From contig JAAAIG010000047.1 in NCBI GenBank assembly GCA_015852425.1, positions 1 to 64,000 on the forward strand: a stretch of DNA of 64,000 nucleotides, given 5' to 3'. Position numbers and translations under genes: made by a program. The DNA comes from Gryganskiella cystojenkinii. Its lineage: Eukaryota; Mortierellomycota; Mortierellomycetes; Mortierellales; Mortierellaceae. The notes beneath the pieces are model-generated. The model was not told the origin of the DNA, made no database searches, and saw only the letters and a list, made by a program, of their open reading frames with translations. How positions within the stretch are numbered: the stretch's first letter is position 1; each line of letters starts with the position of its first letter. Shown piece by piece: positions 10,758 through 21,326 of the stretch.

Positions 10758-13171
10758 TTAGACGGGATCCATGTCCAACAAATCCTCCAGATATTCTTCC
10801 CCGACGGTGGATGTCCGGGGATTCACAGGCGTAGTTGCAGAAGAGCTGGTCGCCGTAGAACCAAAAGATGAGGCCGCAGGCACGGAAGGAGTTGTGGCAG
10901 GCGTAGCACTATTGGACAAAGCGGGTGCCTGCACAGAAGAAAGGGGTGTCGTCGAGCCTGATACTGCTCCAGATCCGCTCGTTCCTGGAGTGTTCTGCCC
11001 AGACGTAATGTGCTGGTTTCCCAACGCCGGTGTAATAAACTGAAGGTCGCGATCAGAGTTGATCATATCATCCATATTTTCACCCTCATTACCAACCGGA
11101 TCGTGATAGGGGATTCCGCTTTCACTAATGGTTGCTAATCCTTCGTAGCCATTGGGATCTAAACAACAGAAGGGATCAAGAACGTTAGAATACAAAAATA
11201 TTTTCAAAGAAAAGCCGCCACGGATTCTGTCCATCGATGAAATATGGTGCTTACCGAATGAGCTTGAAAGGTTGAGATAGTCGTCATCAAAATTAAAATC
11301 ATCCACGTTTAGGCCATGTTGCTCCAGAGCCTCGATACTCCGTTGAAGTTGCTCCATCTCTGCCGTGATCTGGTCCACGCCTTTGACGACATTTGCGCCT
11401 GCTGGTGTCTGCACAAAAGAAGGCGGTAGAGGAGCAGGGTTCGAATTCTGAGCACTGGACCTTGAAATCGACCGGAGTAACTCCTGTTGGACCGGGCTCA
11501 TGACGTTAGGCAATAAAGACGTGGGAATTGGGAGGTTCGATGGATCCAACTTGAAAGTCTGGTCTGCAAAATTCATGGAGGGGAATGAGGTCAGGTAGTC
11601 CGGGAACGAGGTGGAGGTCTGCTGTGCCGCTGAAACGGTTGGTATTGAGGTTGCCGAAGACAATGCACGGGTTGGGGCAGTTGTTGAGGAGGTCGTCGAG
11701 GTAGCAGATGTTGAAGCTGGAGGTGCCCATTTCTTGGGCAGCATCGACTGGCTTGCATTCGCATTCGCATCCGCAAGAAGCGCTAGAGTGGCTGGCGTCA
11801 TATCACCGATGCTGAATGAAGACTTTTGTTTTCCGGACGATCCGCGCGAATCCATTCCCGGTAAGACGTAGTTCCCTTCAGACTCGACCATTGAGGCTCG
11901 TTTCCGCTTGCTTCCCAAGAGCTCTGTGACTTCTGCTTCGTGCTCGTCATCAGACTCTGAGATGTGTTCGGGTTCGATCTCCTCCTCAATATCCCCTTCG
12001 GTAATCGTGAGCCTTGGCTTTTTGTTGGGGACGATAGCTCGCTTTTTCTCCCCTGAGAACACACTCGCCAAGAATCTCAAGATTTTGTCGATGGTCTCCT
12101 GCTGACGTTGATGTCGTTCCCGTGCCGCTACGGATTCTTGCCAGAGGACCTGATGATCTCGCTCAATGTTCTTCAGGTCCGAGGAGATGGCGACTTGATG
12201 TTTTTTGATAGCAGTCACTTCCGAGAGAATATGGCCGAGATCCATGGTTAAAGCATCTTTGTCATCGCTTCCGTTTGAGGCCTTCTTGCGGGATACTAAA
12301 CAAAGCAGGTCTGGCTGGTTTTTTTGAAAGTGAGGATTGCTGAACTCCCACTGCTCAGAATCGGCATCTGGCTGAAGCACGCCCTGCTGAAGATGAGGGA
12401 CCTTATGGAATCCGTACATGTTGAGCTGTCGAACAAAAGACGAGAAGTTGTTGTGCTTGAAGAACTTTGGCAGGACCTCCTTTGCAAACTCGACATGCTT
12501 AATAACTAGATGGTAAGTAGTAGGATAGCGTTCATGTGTAAGTTTGGATCAATACATCTGAGGTCAAAAGCAGCCACTTCCCATAAAGTTCATTATTCTG
12601 GGCATCCCGGCTACAAATCGTCGGATAGCTTACCGATAAATGAGTGTCCATCATCTGACCATTTAATGAGGTTATTGGACGCTTCGTCCCCAACCATGCT
12701 ATAATGGCAAATAGAGAAAGGTAGCGACAGCAGGCACAATTTTTTTTGTCATGTCAGCTCAAAAAATCCGCTATCTTCGTGGCAAGAGTCGATCAAGTAT
12801 TGGGCTAAAACCAAGAACTGCAGTAATGAAAATATCACATACTTGTACAGCTTGGTCAAAAACGCTGCGACGTTGCCTCGGGCATTGCTCGAGGGTCTTG
12901 GCAGTTGCTGAAGAGTGGATGGTGATCCAGCACCCGAAGAGGTCGAGTTCCTGGCAGAGCTGGCTCTTGTCAAACTTCCAGAAGTTCCCGCAGTGTTGGC
13001 ATTGCTGCCGCTGTTATTGCTGTTGGTTGTTCCATTGACGAGCATATTGTTCGCATTGGGTAGACTGGTACTTGGTCCCTGAGCCTGCTGCTGTTGGCTG
13101 TTGTTGTTGTTGCGGGTCCCATTTGCCTGTAGAAGAGCCAGCGCTGTCTCGGAATTGTTGATCATGGCCAT
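10758..13171 (-). CDS. HSF1: Heat-shock transcription factor
   Basis: Four exons, 13171-12843, 12698-12634, 12505-11255, 11158-10758 (681 residues). A Ser/Asn/Gln-rich N-terminal arm of about 100 residues precedes the winged-helix DNA-binding domain: AAFLTKLYNMV, NNLIKWSDDGHSFIVIKHVEF, recognition helix FFKHNNFSSFVRQLNMYGFH, then NPHFQKNQPDLLC. Next comes the HR-A/B trimerisation coiled coil (ILSEVTAIKKHQVAISSDLK, ending IDKILRFLASVF). The long C-terminal half has a basic patch (KKRAIVPNKKPRL), acidic stretches (EEEIEPEHISESDDEHE) and a Ser/Thr-rich, acidic-ended activation-like region (EEYLEDLLDMDPV). The protein binds inverted nGAAn repeats and drives chaperone genes. The last intron (11159-11254) has a multiple-of-three length, so the frame reads through if it is retained. 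Divergent from CTU1 with 279 bp between start codons. Confidence 0.95.
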
Positions 13172-13450
13172 AGTCCGAGATGATGATGCACAGACGACGG
13201 TTTGTTGAGAGAAAGAGAGAAAGGGAGAAGGAGAGAGAAAGGGCCTGCAAGGGAGGACACAGCAAACCCAAAACCAAAAAAAATAAAACCCCCTTGCTGT
13301 CCATTCAATTCAAACAGGCTAAGCCACCAGAGTGTGACACACTATTGCTCCGCGCTGTCCATTCTGTTTGGCACTCGCTTTCTTCTTTGCATCGTTGCAC
13401 CTCAAAACGGACTGTAATTCAACGTTTGAAAAGGAAAAAAAACAAGGGCC
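13172..13450. promoter_or_regulatory. Bidirectional HSF1/CTU1 promoter
   Basis: Only 279 bp separate the two start codons. A purine-rich block (GAGAGAAAGAGAGAAAGGG, 13207-13247) lies next to HSF1 and an A-run (GAAAAGGAAAAAAAA) next to CTU1. I looked for nGAAnnTTCn heat-shock elements and saw no clear one, so autoregulation by HSF1 is not supported by sequence. Confidence 0.6.
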
Positions 13451-14891
13451 ATGACGACCATAGGAGACACTACTGCCACAAAGCCAACTAAGCCACTCAA
13501 GAACCCTTGTAACCTCTGCCGGTCTGTTCGAGCAATTCTTAAGCGGCCAAAGACTGGTCAACAACTTTGCAAGGAGTGCTTCTATCATGTCTTCGAGACC
13601 GAAATTCATAACACCATTGTCGACAACAAGCTCTTCCACAAAGGCGATCGAGTCGCTATCGGAGCCAGCGGAGGCAAAGGTAATAAGAGATAGAAAAGCC
13701 CAGGATATAAGAGAACCCTCCTGTAACTCGAAACTCCATTTTCTTTCCTCTAATAGATTCCACGGTCCTCGCGTATGTGTTAAAATTGTTGAACGATCGG
13801 TATTCGTATGGGTTGGACTTAGTCTTATTATCGATTGATGAAGGCATCACTGGATACAGAGATGATTCGCTGGAGACCGTGAAGAGAAACCGAGATCAGT
13901 ACCAGATACCTTTGCTGATCGTCAGTTACAAGGATCTTTATGGCTGGAGTATGGACGACATTGTCAAAGAGATCGGACGCAAGAACAACTGTAAGATTGC
14001 TAGAAAAAATCTTTATCGCTTGTGTGTGGTAAACATCCTCTATGATCAATTATATGTAAACTTACCCAACACTCTTAATTTCTCCAGGCACATTTTGCGG
14101 TGTATTTCGACGACAGGCTTTGGACAGAGGTGCGATCATGTTGAATGTGGATCATATCGTCACTGGACACAATGCTGATGATATCGCCGAGACAGTCTTG
14201 ATGAATAGTACGTTATTGCGCTATATTCGATTTAAAAGACCTTGCTGTGGGACATTTAAAAGCTGACAGCCTCTTACTCCTTTTAACTTGTTATTTATTA
14301 GTTCTCCGTGGAGATCTGCCTCGTCTTCAGAGATGCACTTCCATCATCACTAACGACACTTCAGAGGACTCTTCAGGAATCGAAACATCAAAAATCCTTC
14401 GATCCAAGCCCTTCAAGTATACGTACGAGAAGGAGATTGTCATGTACGCCTATTTCAAGAAACTGGATTATTTCTCGACAGAGTGTATTTATTCTCCTAA
14501 TGCGTACCGAGGGCACGCTCGAGTCTTTCTCAAGGATCTCGAGGCGGTCCGACGCACAGCCATCGTGGATATTATCCATTCAGGTGAAGCCCTCTCGGCT
14601 TCCGTACAGGCCAACGAGACTACCAAGCTGCCGACAATGGCAAACTGCACGCGGTGTGGGTACATTTCATCCAATGAGCTTTGCAAAGCCTGTCTACTGC
14701 TCGAAGGTCTCAACAAGGGCTTACCTCAGCTAGGCATTGGACACACGACCAAGATTCGAAGGATACACGGATCTGCCTCAACGGGCTCCTCATCAGAACA
14801 AGCCTCTCGAACCGCTCCCCAGGAAAATGTTGTGACCCACATCAAGGATCTTGGTAGACTGGCACAAATGCCTACATTAGATGTTAAGTAA
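13451..14891 (+). CDS. NCS6: Cytoplasmic tRNA 2-thiolation protein 1 (CTU1/Ncs6)
   Basis: Exons 13451-13679, 13757-13990, 14088-14207, 14302-14891 (390 residues). This is the adenylating catalytic subunit that, with Ncs2/CTU2 and sulfur carrier Urm1, places the 2-thio group on wobble uridine 34 of Lys, Glu and Gln tRNAs in the cytosol. Visible hallmarks: N-terminal zinc pair CNLC...CKEC (residues ~19-41), PP-loop SGGKDS spanning the first intron junction (~74-79), the [14 protein letters not shown] segment with the catalytic Cys motif, [19 protein letters not shown], the [20 protein letters not shown] block, and a C-terminal CTRCG...CKAC zinc motif with [10 protein letters not shown]. Length fits the family. 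Apparently complete and under the shared HSF1 promoter. Confidence 0.96.
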
Positions 14892-14946
14892 ACGTATATG
14901 CTCTGAAAGAAAAATCGTGTACAATAGGGAGAGGTTTATTGTATTT

Positions 14947-17134
14947 TTAAACTGTCCATCCCCACTCGACAATGTCCTGTACTTGTAGTTTTGATTTAGA
15001 GCTTGACAAGACAAAATCGCTACCCAAATCCTTGTCTCTGCCTCTGGTATTCCCGTTCACAATATTAGCGGTGATGTCGACACTGCTCTTAGGATTACCA
15101 CTGTCGAAATGGCAGTTCAGCCATTCTGCTGTAGCAATTGTGACATACCACGACCGTGGCGACGAGATTACATGAAAGCAATGGTGACCTCCTGGTATTT
15201 CAAGGTAGGAGATTGGGGCGGTACATGCTATAACACACAAACAAGCATCAGCAGGGGTCAACATGCGAAGTGACGCTCAGAGCAAAACGCTCTACATGAG
15301 GCAAATTCAGAATCCGGACTTACTTTTTTCGTATTCGCTCACAAAGTTGCGTGCATGCTGGACAGGCGTTAGGGTGTCAATATCACCACTAAGTATTGGG
15401 AGGCGTTCAAAAATAGTGATAGTCGTAGTTAGTGCCATTGCAGCGTCGAGGTAATAGAGAGAGAGAGAGAGAGAGAAACGAGCTGCACAGTCTAACGACA
15501 GCCGTTAATTGGACATACTGGACAATCATGAACGGAACGCCTGCACCTTTTATCCTGAACCTTGGGGAGTGCTCTGTCAAAAACTTTAGATCTGCTTCGA
15601 GAAAGACAACGTGGGCGATCAGTATAGTACTTTGATCAATCTGACGTAGATATACCAATGTTGATCAATCGAAGCTTACTGTCGGCGGACTCTGGGGAGC
15701 CTTCTCGCTTGGCAACTTCTTTAATGAAGCGACCTCTGGCGTCATGGTTGCTGTAATTCTCGAGATCAACAAGGTTCAGGACCGCACTCAGGCCAAGGCA
15801 TCCTTGCACGGTCGTGTCCACGTCTTCAAACCCAGGCTGGTACTCTGCAACGTTCGGAGTAAGAGCAATCATAGCTGCCATTTGACCGCCAGCCGAGTCA
15901 CCTGCAACAACGATATTGTTGGGATTGCCTCCAAATGTCCTAATTTCATCCTTGACCCATCGAAGTGCTCGTTTGCAATCCAGTAGCTGAGTCGGATACC
16001 CTGCCTTGGTGTTGAGCCTGTAGTCGACAGAGACCACAATCCAATCATGCGAGATCATCTCTGTGATCAGAGGAACTATTAACTTTTTGCTTCCTTGCGT
16101 CCATCCACCTCCATGCATGTAAAACTAAGGGATCATAGAAAACATAATAAATACGATAAGAAAATGCTGTCAAAACCGTCGTTTTTCGGTGCTGATTGTC
16201 ATTTGAAACTCGCATCATACCAAAATCGGTCTATCGTCTCCTCCTTGAACAGTGTTTGGTCTGTAAATATCCAAAGCCATATCTACTACCGACTCCCAGC
16301 CATCTGACTTCTGGGCACGCAGTTGCTCAGGCTGGGTCCAGTAAGGGACTATTTGGAGTGCAAGACAGACGCTGAGTTAAAACAAAGACCACCTTGCGGA
16401 GGCGCGATTGAGATGTCGCAGCACGTTGTTTCCACTTACTATTCTGATACACTGTGCAGTCCCTGGGATAATGGAAAGGATTCAGTAACTGTTGCCAGAA
16501 CCTTGGACTAAGATAGAGCAGACCGAGTCCGGCCATGGGTCAAGTGAGGAAATGTTAAACCTTGCTCGTATGCTAGATGGCTCAAGACATGACATGCAAT
16601 GTCAATTCTTACGAGGCCAATCCTGGCATTTCGGTCCAGTCTCGGCTCTCTTTTGATATTTGATCCAAGAACTTCTGGCCAAGTTCTCGTACTTCGAACG
16701 AACGTTTGAAGAGATACAGCAAGCCAATTGCCGTAATAATATTTGTATAGTAAAAGAACCGAACGAGCAAGGACTCCTCTATAGAGTAGACAACAAGATA
16801 AACGATGCCAACCGGTTTGAGCGATGTCAGTATCTGTGCTCACCGCTTCACAAAACAAAACTCCAAATTGAGCGAGTCATCCAGTCTATTCCCTACGGAA
16901 AATGCCCGTGATATTGAGCCAGGTGTAGAAACACGCGTCTGTGAACATAATGGTCAAGGGCAATTCCGAGAGGTGGTTGCTCAGCAAGCAAAGAACAATA
17001 TTTAAACTCCTGTTCTTTGTCGCTGCACCGGAGATTGCCACGCCAGTCAGGACCAGGGTTGCAAAGGACGCTGTAGCATAGGAGAAGGCCCACAGGGACT
17101 TTACTACAAACAAGCCAAGGTCAATTAGTCTCAT
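14947..17134 (-). CDS. Membrane-anchored alpha/beta hydrolase (HSL/esterase family)
   Basis: Multi-exon gene of about eight exons; core boundaries are approximate. The N-terminus carries several hydrophobic segments (LWAFSYATASFATLVLTGVA near the start ATG at 17134; VGIVYLVVYSIEE and YYTNIITAIGLLYLF in the second exon, ~16617-16845), so the enzyme is probably anchored in the ER or lipid-droplet membrane. The catalytic part has the oxyanion motif FYMHGGGWTQG (~16120), nucleophile elbow GDSAGG (~15890), a GDIDTLTP acid loop (~15385) and a GGHH catalytic-His segment (~15180). This is the hormone-sensitive-lipase-like esterase/lipase family; the substrate cannot be told. The last introns were placed by joining FMIV-H to GDIDTLTP. 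The C-terminal ~40 residues are variable. Confidence 0.82.
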
Positions 17135-18692
17135 GCTGAACGGCAATTCAACGTTGTCGTGTTAATTATTGTCGCTGAATAGAAAGTAGTTCTAGCTGTC
17201 ACTGGAGTCGTTGTCGTCGTCGTTGTGAGGCCGCAATCCGAGCAAAGCGCAAACGAAGGAAGGGATGCAGCAAAAGTAGAGCCAAAAAAAAAAAAAATTG
17301 TGGGGAAAGAACAAGGTTTGTGCACAGGTTTAATTGCGAACAAGAAATGAAAAATGACCGTGGGGTTTTTGTTTGCAACACGATGCAGTTGATGAATGGA
17401 CAAAGAGTTCAGCGAATGGGATGTGGGGGAACAAAAGGAGGGAGAATGTGATGACGAAAGAATAAAGGAATGCGAGAGAATGAATGAAGGATTGGTTGCA
17501 AAAAGAGGTGGAGGTGATCTCCAAAAGTGAACAAGGACAGAAAAAAGAATGGGGGGAACATCTCGAAAAAACAATGTCGGCTGCCCACCGACCCTCTCGT
17601 CACAGACGAAGGCACAAATTGTTGGGCAGGGACAATCTTGACTGTTAGACTGGCAAACTAAACAAGACAGACCGACCTGGTGCATCGAGTGTTGCTCCTT
17701 TCAGGCGAAGTAATTGAAGCATGATTCACCCATCAGACGCAGATCAGCGACACTTTTGCTCGCAGTGAAGAAGACCTGGTCAATCCGGGCGAGAAATCTA
17801 CAATAATTTTATTCAGAGTCTTGTACTCGGGACTATTTTCTTGTTTAAAATAAAAGCCTCCTCCACCAAGCACATTCACTTTCTATGTCTTTCTTCCGTT
17901 GGGATTCCGCAATTGACACAAAGCCTAGACTCGACCTTGGAGGAGAAGAAAGTTGTTCCCAATCGCCGACAGGTTGAGAGCACAAAAGGTTGGCCCGCCG
18001 CTGCACACAGTGAACAAGAAGACAAGAAAAAAAAAAGAGAGAGCGCTCTGTGCGAGCGTCGTATCCCATTCGTGCCATTCTGCCGCTGCCACCGCCACTG
18101 CCACAAACCACTATCCGAACAGGTGGTCCCGAAAAGATGTTGTTCGTTGGGGGTCTTCGACTCTTTGCCTGTCTCTCGTCCTCTTCTTCTTCCTCTTCTG
18201 CTTCTCGTTCTTCTCTTTCTTTTTCTCTTTCTTCTTCTGCTTCTTGTTCGCATTGCATCGAATCCCGTTGCCATTGCCACCATCTGTCCTCCATCTCCTT
18301 CCTCAACACATTTATTCTGGCTCAGAATCGAACCCTAGCCCACACCCAGCCCAACCGACCCCACGCTGCCCACCAAACGCCGCGGGCTTCTGGCTTTCTC
18401 CTCGCTGCTCCTTCATTTGATTCTTATCTCTCTTCTCCTTCCGCGTTCTCTCTCTACTTCACCTCAGCACCCCCTTTTTCTCTTCCTGAGTCGGCTCGAT
18501 TCTCAACCGTCCACGACAACTTTGAGTTCTTTTTCAACCACCCTCGAAAGATATTTTTTTGTTCCTGGATTAAACAGAAAAAACGAAAAAAAAACACTAA
18601 GCAGGAAAAGGCAATCAAAGAAGGAACCAGTTTCCGCACTAAGAACTCACTCTCCACATCCCTTCGATCCTCGATCCTCGCCTATCCTCTCA
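17135..18692. other. 1.56-kb divergent spacer with long pyrimidine tract
   Basis: Lies between the hydrolase start (17134, minus) and the kelch gene start (18693, plus). No credible gene was found. From about 18150 to 18690 the plus strand is strongly C/T-rich (TCTCGTCCTCTTCTTCTTCC and similar), which suggests a long pyrimidine-rich 5' leader for the kelch gene. ORFs in this block on both strands are Ser/Phe/Leu or Glu/Arg simple-sequence frames. An A13 run lies at 17285-17297. Confidence 0.55.
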
Positions 18693-21099
18693 ATGGTTGC
18701 CTTAGCGCCTAGACTGATTCGAGGACTGGTCCTCTCCCTTTCACTCTCCTCGACTCTTTTCCTCCACGGTGCGGCTCAAACCACCACCGTGAAACCTTCG
18801 TCAACAGCACCTGTAACTCCCGTCCCAACTAATGCACCTGTGCCTGGTCATGCTCCGGTCGCTTTCACTGGCCTGGCCTCGTCTTCCAACAGCCAGACCA
18901 TTTATTACCAGGGTGGTCAGATCAATTCGGCCACGGTTCTCTACTCGAGCGAACTTTGGGCTTTGGACGTGACCAAAGGCTGGGCGGTCTCAAGTCCTGC
19001 TTGGACCAATTTGACCTCACCTAACGCAGCAAGAGGACCTGCCGTGGGAGGGCATTCCGGAACAATGTCCAAGGACGGTAAAACGTTCATGGTCACCGCG
19101 CCTTCTGGCAATGCGGCGAATCCTTTCTTGTACCAGTATGATGTTTCCTCAGCAACATGGTCTAGCTCGAGTGCCCCCGCAGCGTAAGTACTCTTCTCGT
19201 TTCACAACGCGGTGCGCTTCTATATACCACACATTGAGGCGTAAAAAGGGAGTGAGTGAGTGAGTGAGTGAGTGAGTGAGTGGAGAGAGGCTACGAGAAG
19301 AAGACGTAAGAGCGGTGTTTGTTGTGCCAATTCATTTGGTGTCCGTGTCGCTTGGACAACACAATCTGTTGCACTATAAAGCATAACCATAACATAAAAC
19401 TAACGCAGATACCTTCCACTATTGATCGTTCTTCAGTCAAGCGGCACTTTGGGCTGGCCGAAGGGAGGCTTATTTCGTGACCGACCCCAGCACCGGAAAT
19501 ATCTGGTACATCGGTGGCTCATCGCAGGATGGCAGTAGCATCAACGAAGTGGACAGGCTCCAAGGAACAACTTGGACGCCAGCCCTCAACGTCACTGCCC
19601 CGGGAGGCTCTTCGTCCACCATCAACAACCTCAGCTCTGGAACAGCCCATATTTCTGGACCGAGAATCTATGTTTTTGGAGGATATGGAAGTGTTGGTGG
19701 ACAGCGAGGATACCAATCTTTCCAGTCACTCCCATGGGTCGACGTCTCCTCTGCCGATGCACCAACATTTGGAATGCAACTGACGCAGGGCCCGATCCCC
19801 CCGAGTCGCCAGGACCATTGTAGTGTCCTCACCAACAGCAAGAAAGTCATCGTTTACGGAGGATGGGACGCCAATTCAAAGACGACGTTCAATGACATCT
19901 GGTTGCTCGATATGGTCACTTGGACGTGGAGTCAGGTTATTCCGGTGACCACAGGCACACGCCGATATGGGCATAACTGTGATCTCGTCGGAGCCAATAT
20001 GGTCGTTTATGGCGGTATGTTTTGTTCTATGTTCATTAGATCAGTTGTGCAGTGTCACCATACTTATTATGCCTGTAATTTGAGCAGCGGTAATAACAAC
20101 TATTATTTACCACTATTAGGCTTGGTTCAAACCGCCACCGGTTCCTTGAGTGGTTATGGTCAAGACATCCAAGTTTACGACATTATGCAGTCCACATGGA
20201 TGCAGACTTATGCACCAAAGCAGGATACTACGCCCATCACTTCATTGCCTTCTGGAAATGGCGGATCCTCATCCGGTGGCCTCTCTGGAGGCGCTCTTGC
20301 GGGCATCGTTTGCGGTGTATTGGTCGTCTTGGGCTTGGTTATCGGCGCCGTCTTGTATAAGCGCCGTCAAAAGCAGATCCAGATCAAGGAAGCCGAAATG
20401 GAGAAGGAGGCGTACTTGGCCTCGTTGAGACCCGAGAACAACGACAACAAAACTGCTCCGCATTCGCCCTCATCGCCTACACCCGCTAGAATCTTGCAAT
20501 CTGTTCACTCCAATTCCCCTGGAATGCACCATCAAGGAGCATATCACGCAATGGACGAGCTCTTGCTGCAAAACTCGCCCATGATGAATGGTCAGAGCAT
20601 CGGTGGACAGTCCCCTGGACAGGGTAATGTCCAATACTTAATGCAACAATTGCCCGATGGTACCATCGCCGTCCAACCCGTTTATTTGGATCACCAACCT
20701 TTGCAGATGCAGCCGTCACCCAACATGATCGCCGGTGTCTCTGGAGAGCACCAAAACAACACTGGAAGTTACATTAGCCCTCCCGCTGCGGGATCTCCCA
20801 TGATATCCTCGGCCGGATACTTTGCACCTCCAGCAGGCAGCTCGAGTCACAATAACAACAATACAAACATCTTTGCTTATGGATCTCCCGTATCGGATAC
20901 CTCTACGGCTATCTTTGCTGGAGGAGCTGCCAATCCTTATGCAATGCCGCCCACCAGTCAAGCTAAGCCTCAAGCTGGTCTCCCACAGCCAAGTCAAGAT
21001 CCATTTGCTTCCCCTCATGCTCAAAATGTGCCGTTGCCGCCAGGTTTCGTTCCCTCTGGAGCTGACTCCTCGCCCAACCAGCAATACCGCGTTATGTGA
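18693..21099 (+). CDS. Kelch-repeat type I membrane protein
   Basis: Exons 18693-19183, 19437-20014, 20120-21099 (682 residues). Signal peptide (LVLSLSLSSTLFLHGAAQ), Thr/Pro-rich spacer, then kelch blades with the usual spacing (LYSSELWALDVTKGWAVSS; GHSGTMSKDGKTFMVTAP; RIYVFGGYGSVGGQRGY; QDHCSVLTNSKKVIVYGGWD; NDIWLLDMVTWTWSQV; NMVVYGG). One transmembrane helix follows (GGALAGIVCGVLVVLGLVIG) with a stop-transfer KRRQKQ and a ~230-residue Pro/Gln/Asn-rich cytoplasmic tail. The intron at 20015-20119 is 105 bp, a multiple of three with no stop, so retention would insert 35 residues. Fungal proteins of this layout are thought to be cell-surface sensors or adhesion proteins; no ligand can be named. 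Confidence 0.88.
19249..19281. repeat. (GAGT)n microsatellite inside kelch-gene intron 1
   Basis: About eight tandem GAGT/GTGA units within the 253-bp first intron, which is unusually long for this window. Likely length-polymorphic. Confidence 0.9.
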
Positions 21100-21326
21100 A
21101 GTCCTTGGCCGCAGACAAGGTAGTCCGCCTGTAAGCGTGCTTAAAAAATACCTTAATTCATAACATAACATAAACCATTTTTTATTCTTTAAGATGACTG
21201 TAATAAGACAATGCAAGTGGGACATGGAGTGGAGAAGTGTGACAGGAAGCAACGTACAAAGGTATCTATGTGTGAGGGTATCATGAATAAACCGTGAGAG
21301 ATTGGCGGGGGGGAGTTCCTTTTCCT

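Noticed and set aside
13172..13450. Heat-shock elements in the HSF1/CTU1 promoter
   Set aside because: Only isolated GAA/TTC triplets are present; none has the nGAAnnTTCn spacing over three units.
18305..18345. GGTTCGATTC on the minus strand, resembling a tRNA B-box
   Set aside because: No A-box at the right distance and no cloverleaf stems could be formed; it is a chance match in a C/T-rich leader.
17131..18420. Several overlapping ORFs of 130-184 residues on both strands
   Set aside because: Their proteins are simple Ser/Phe/Leu/Cys or Glu/Arg runs mirrored on both strands, as expected from a pyrimidine-rich leader, with no conserved blocks.
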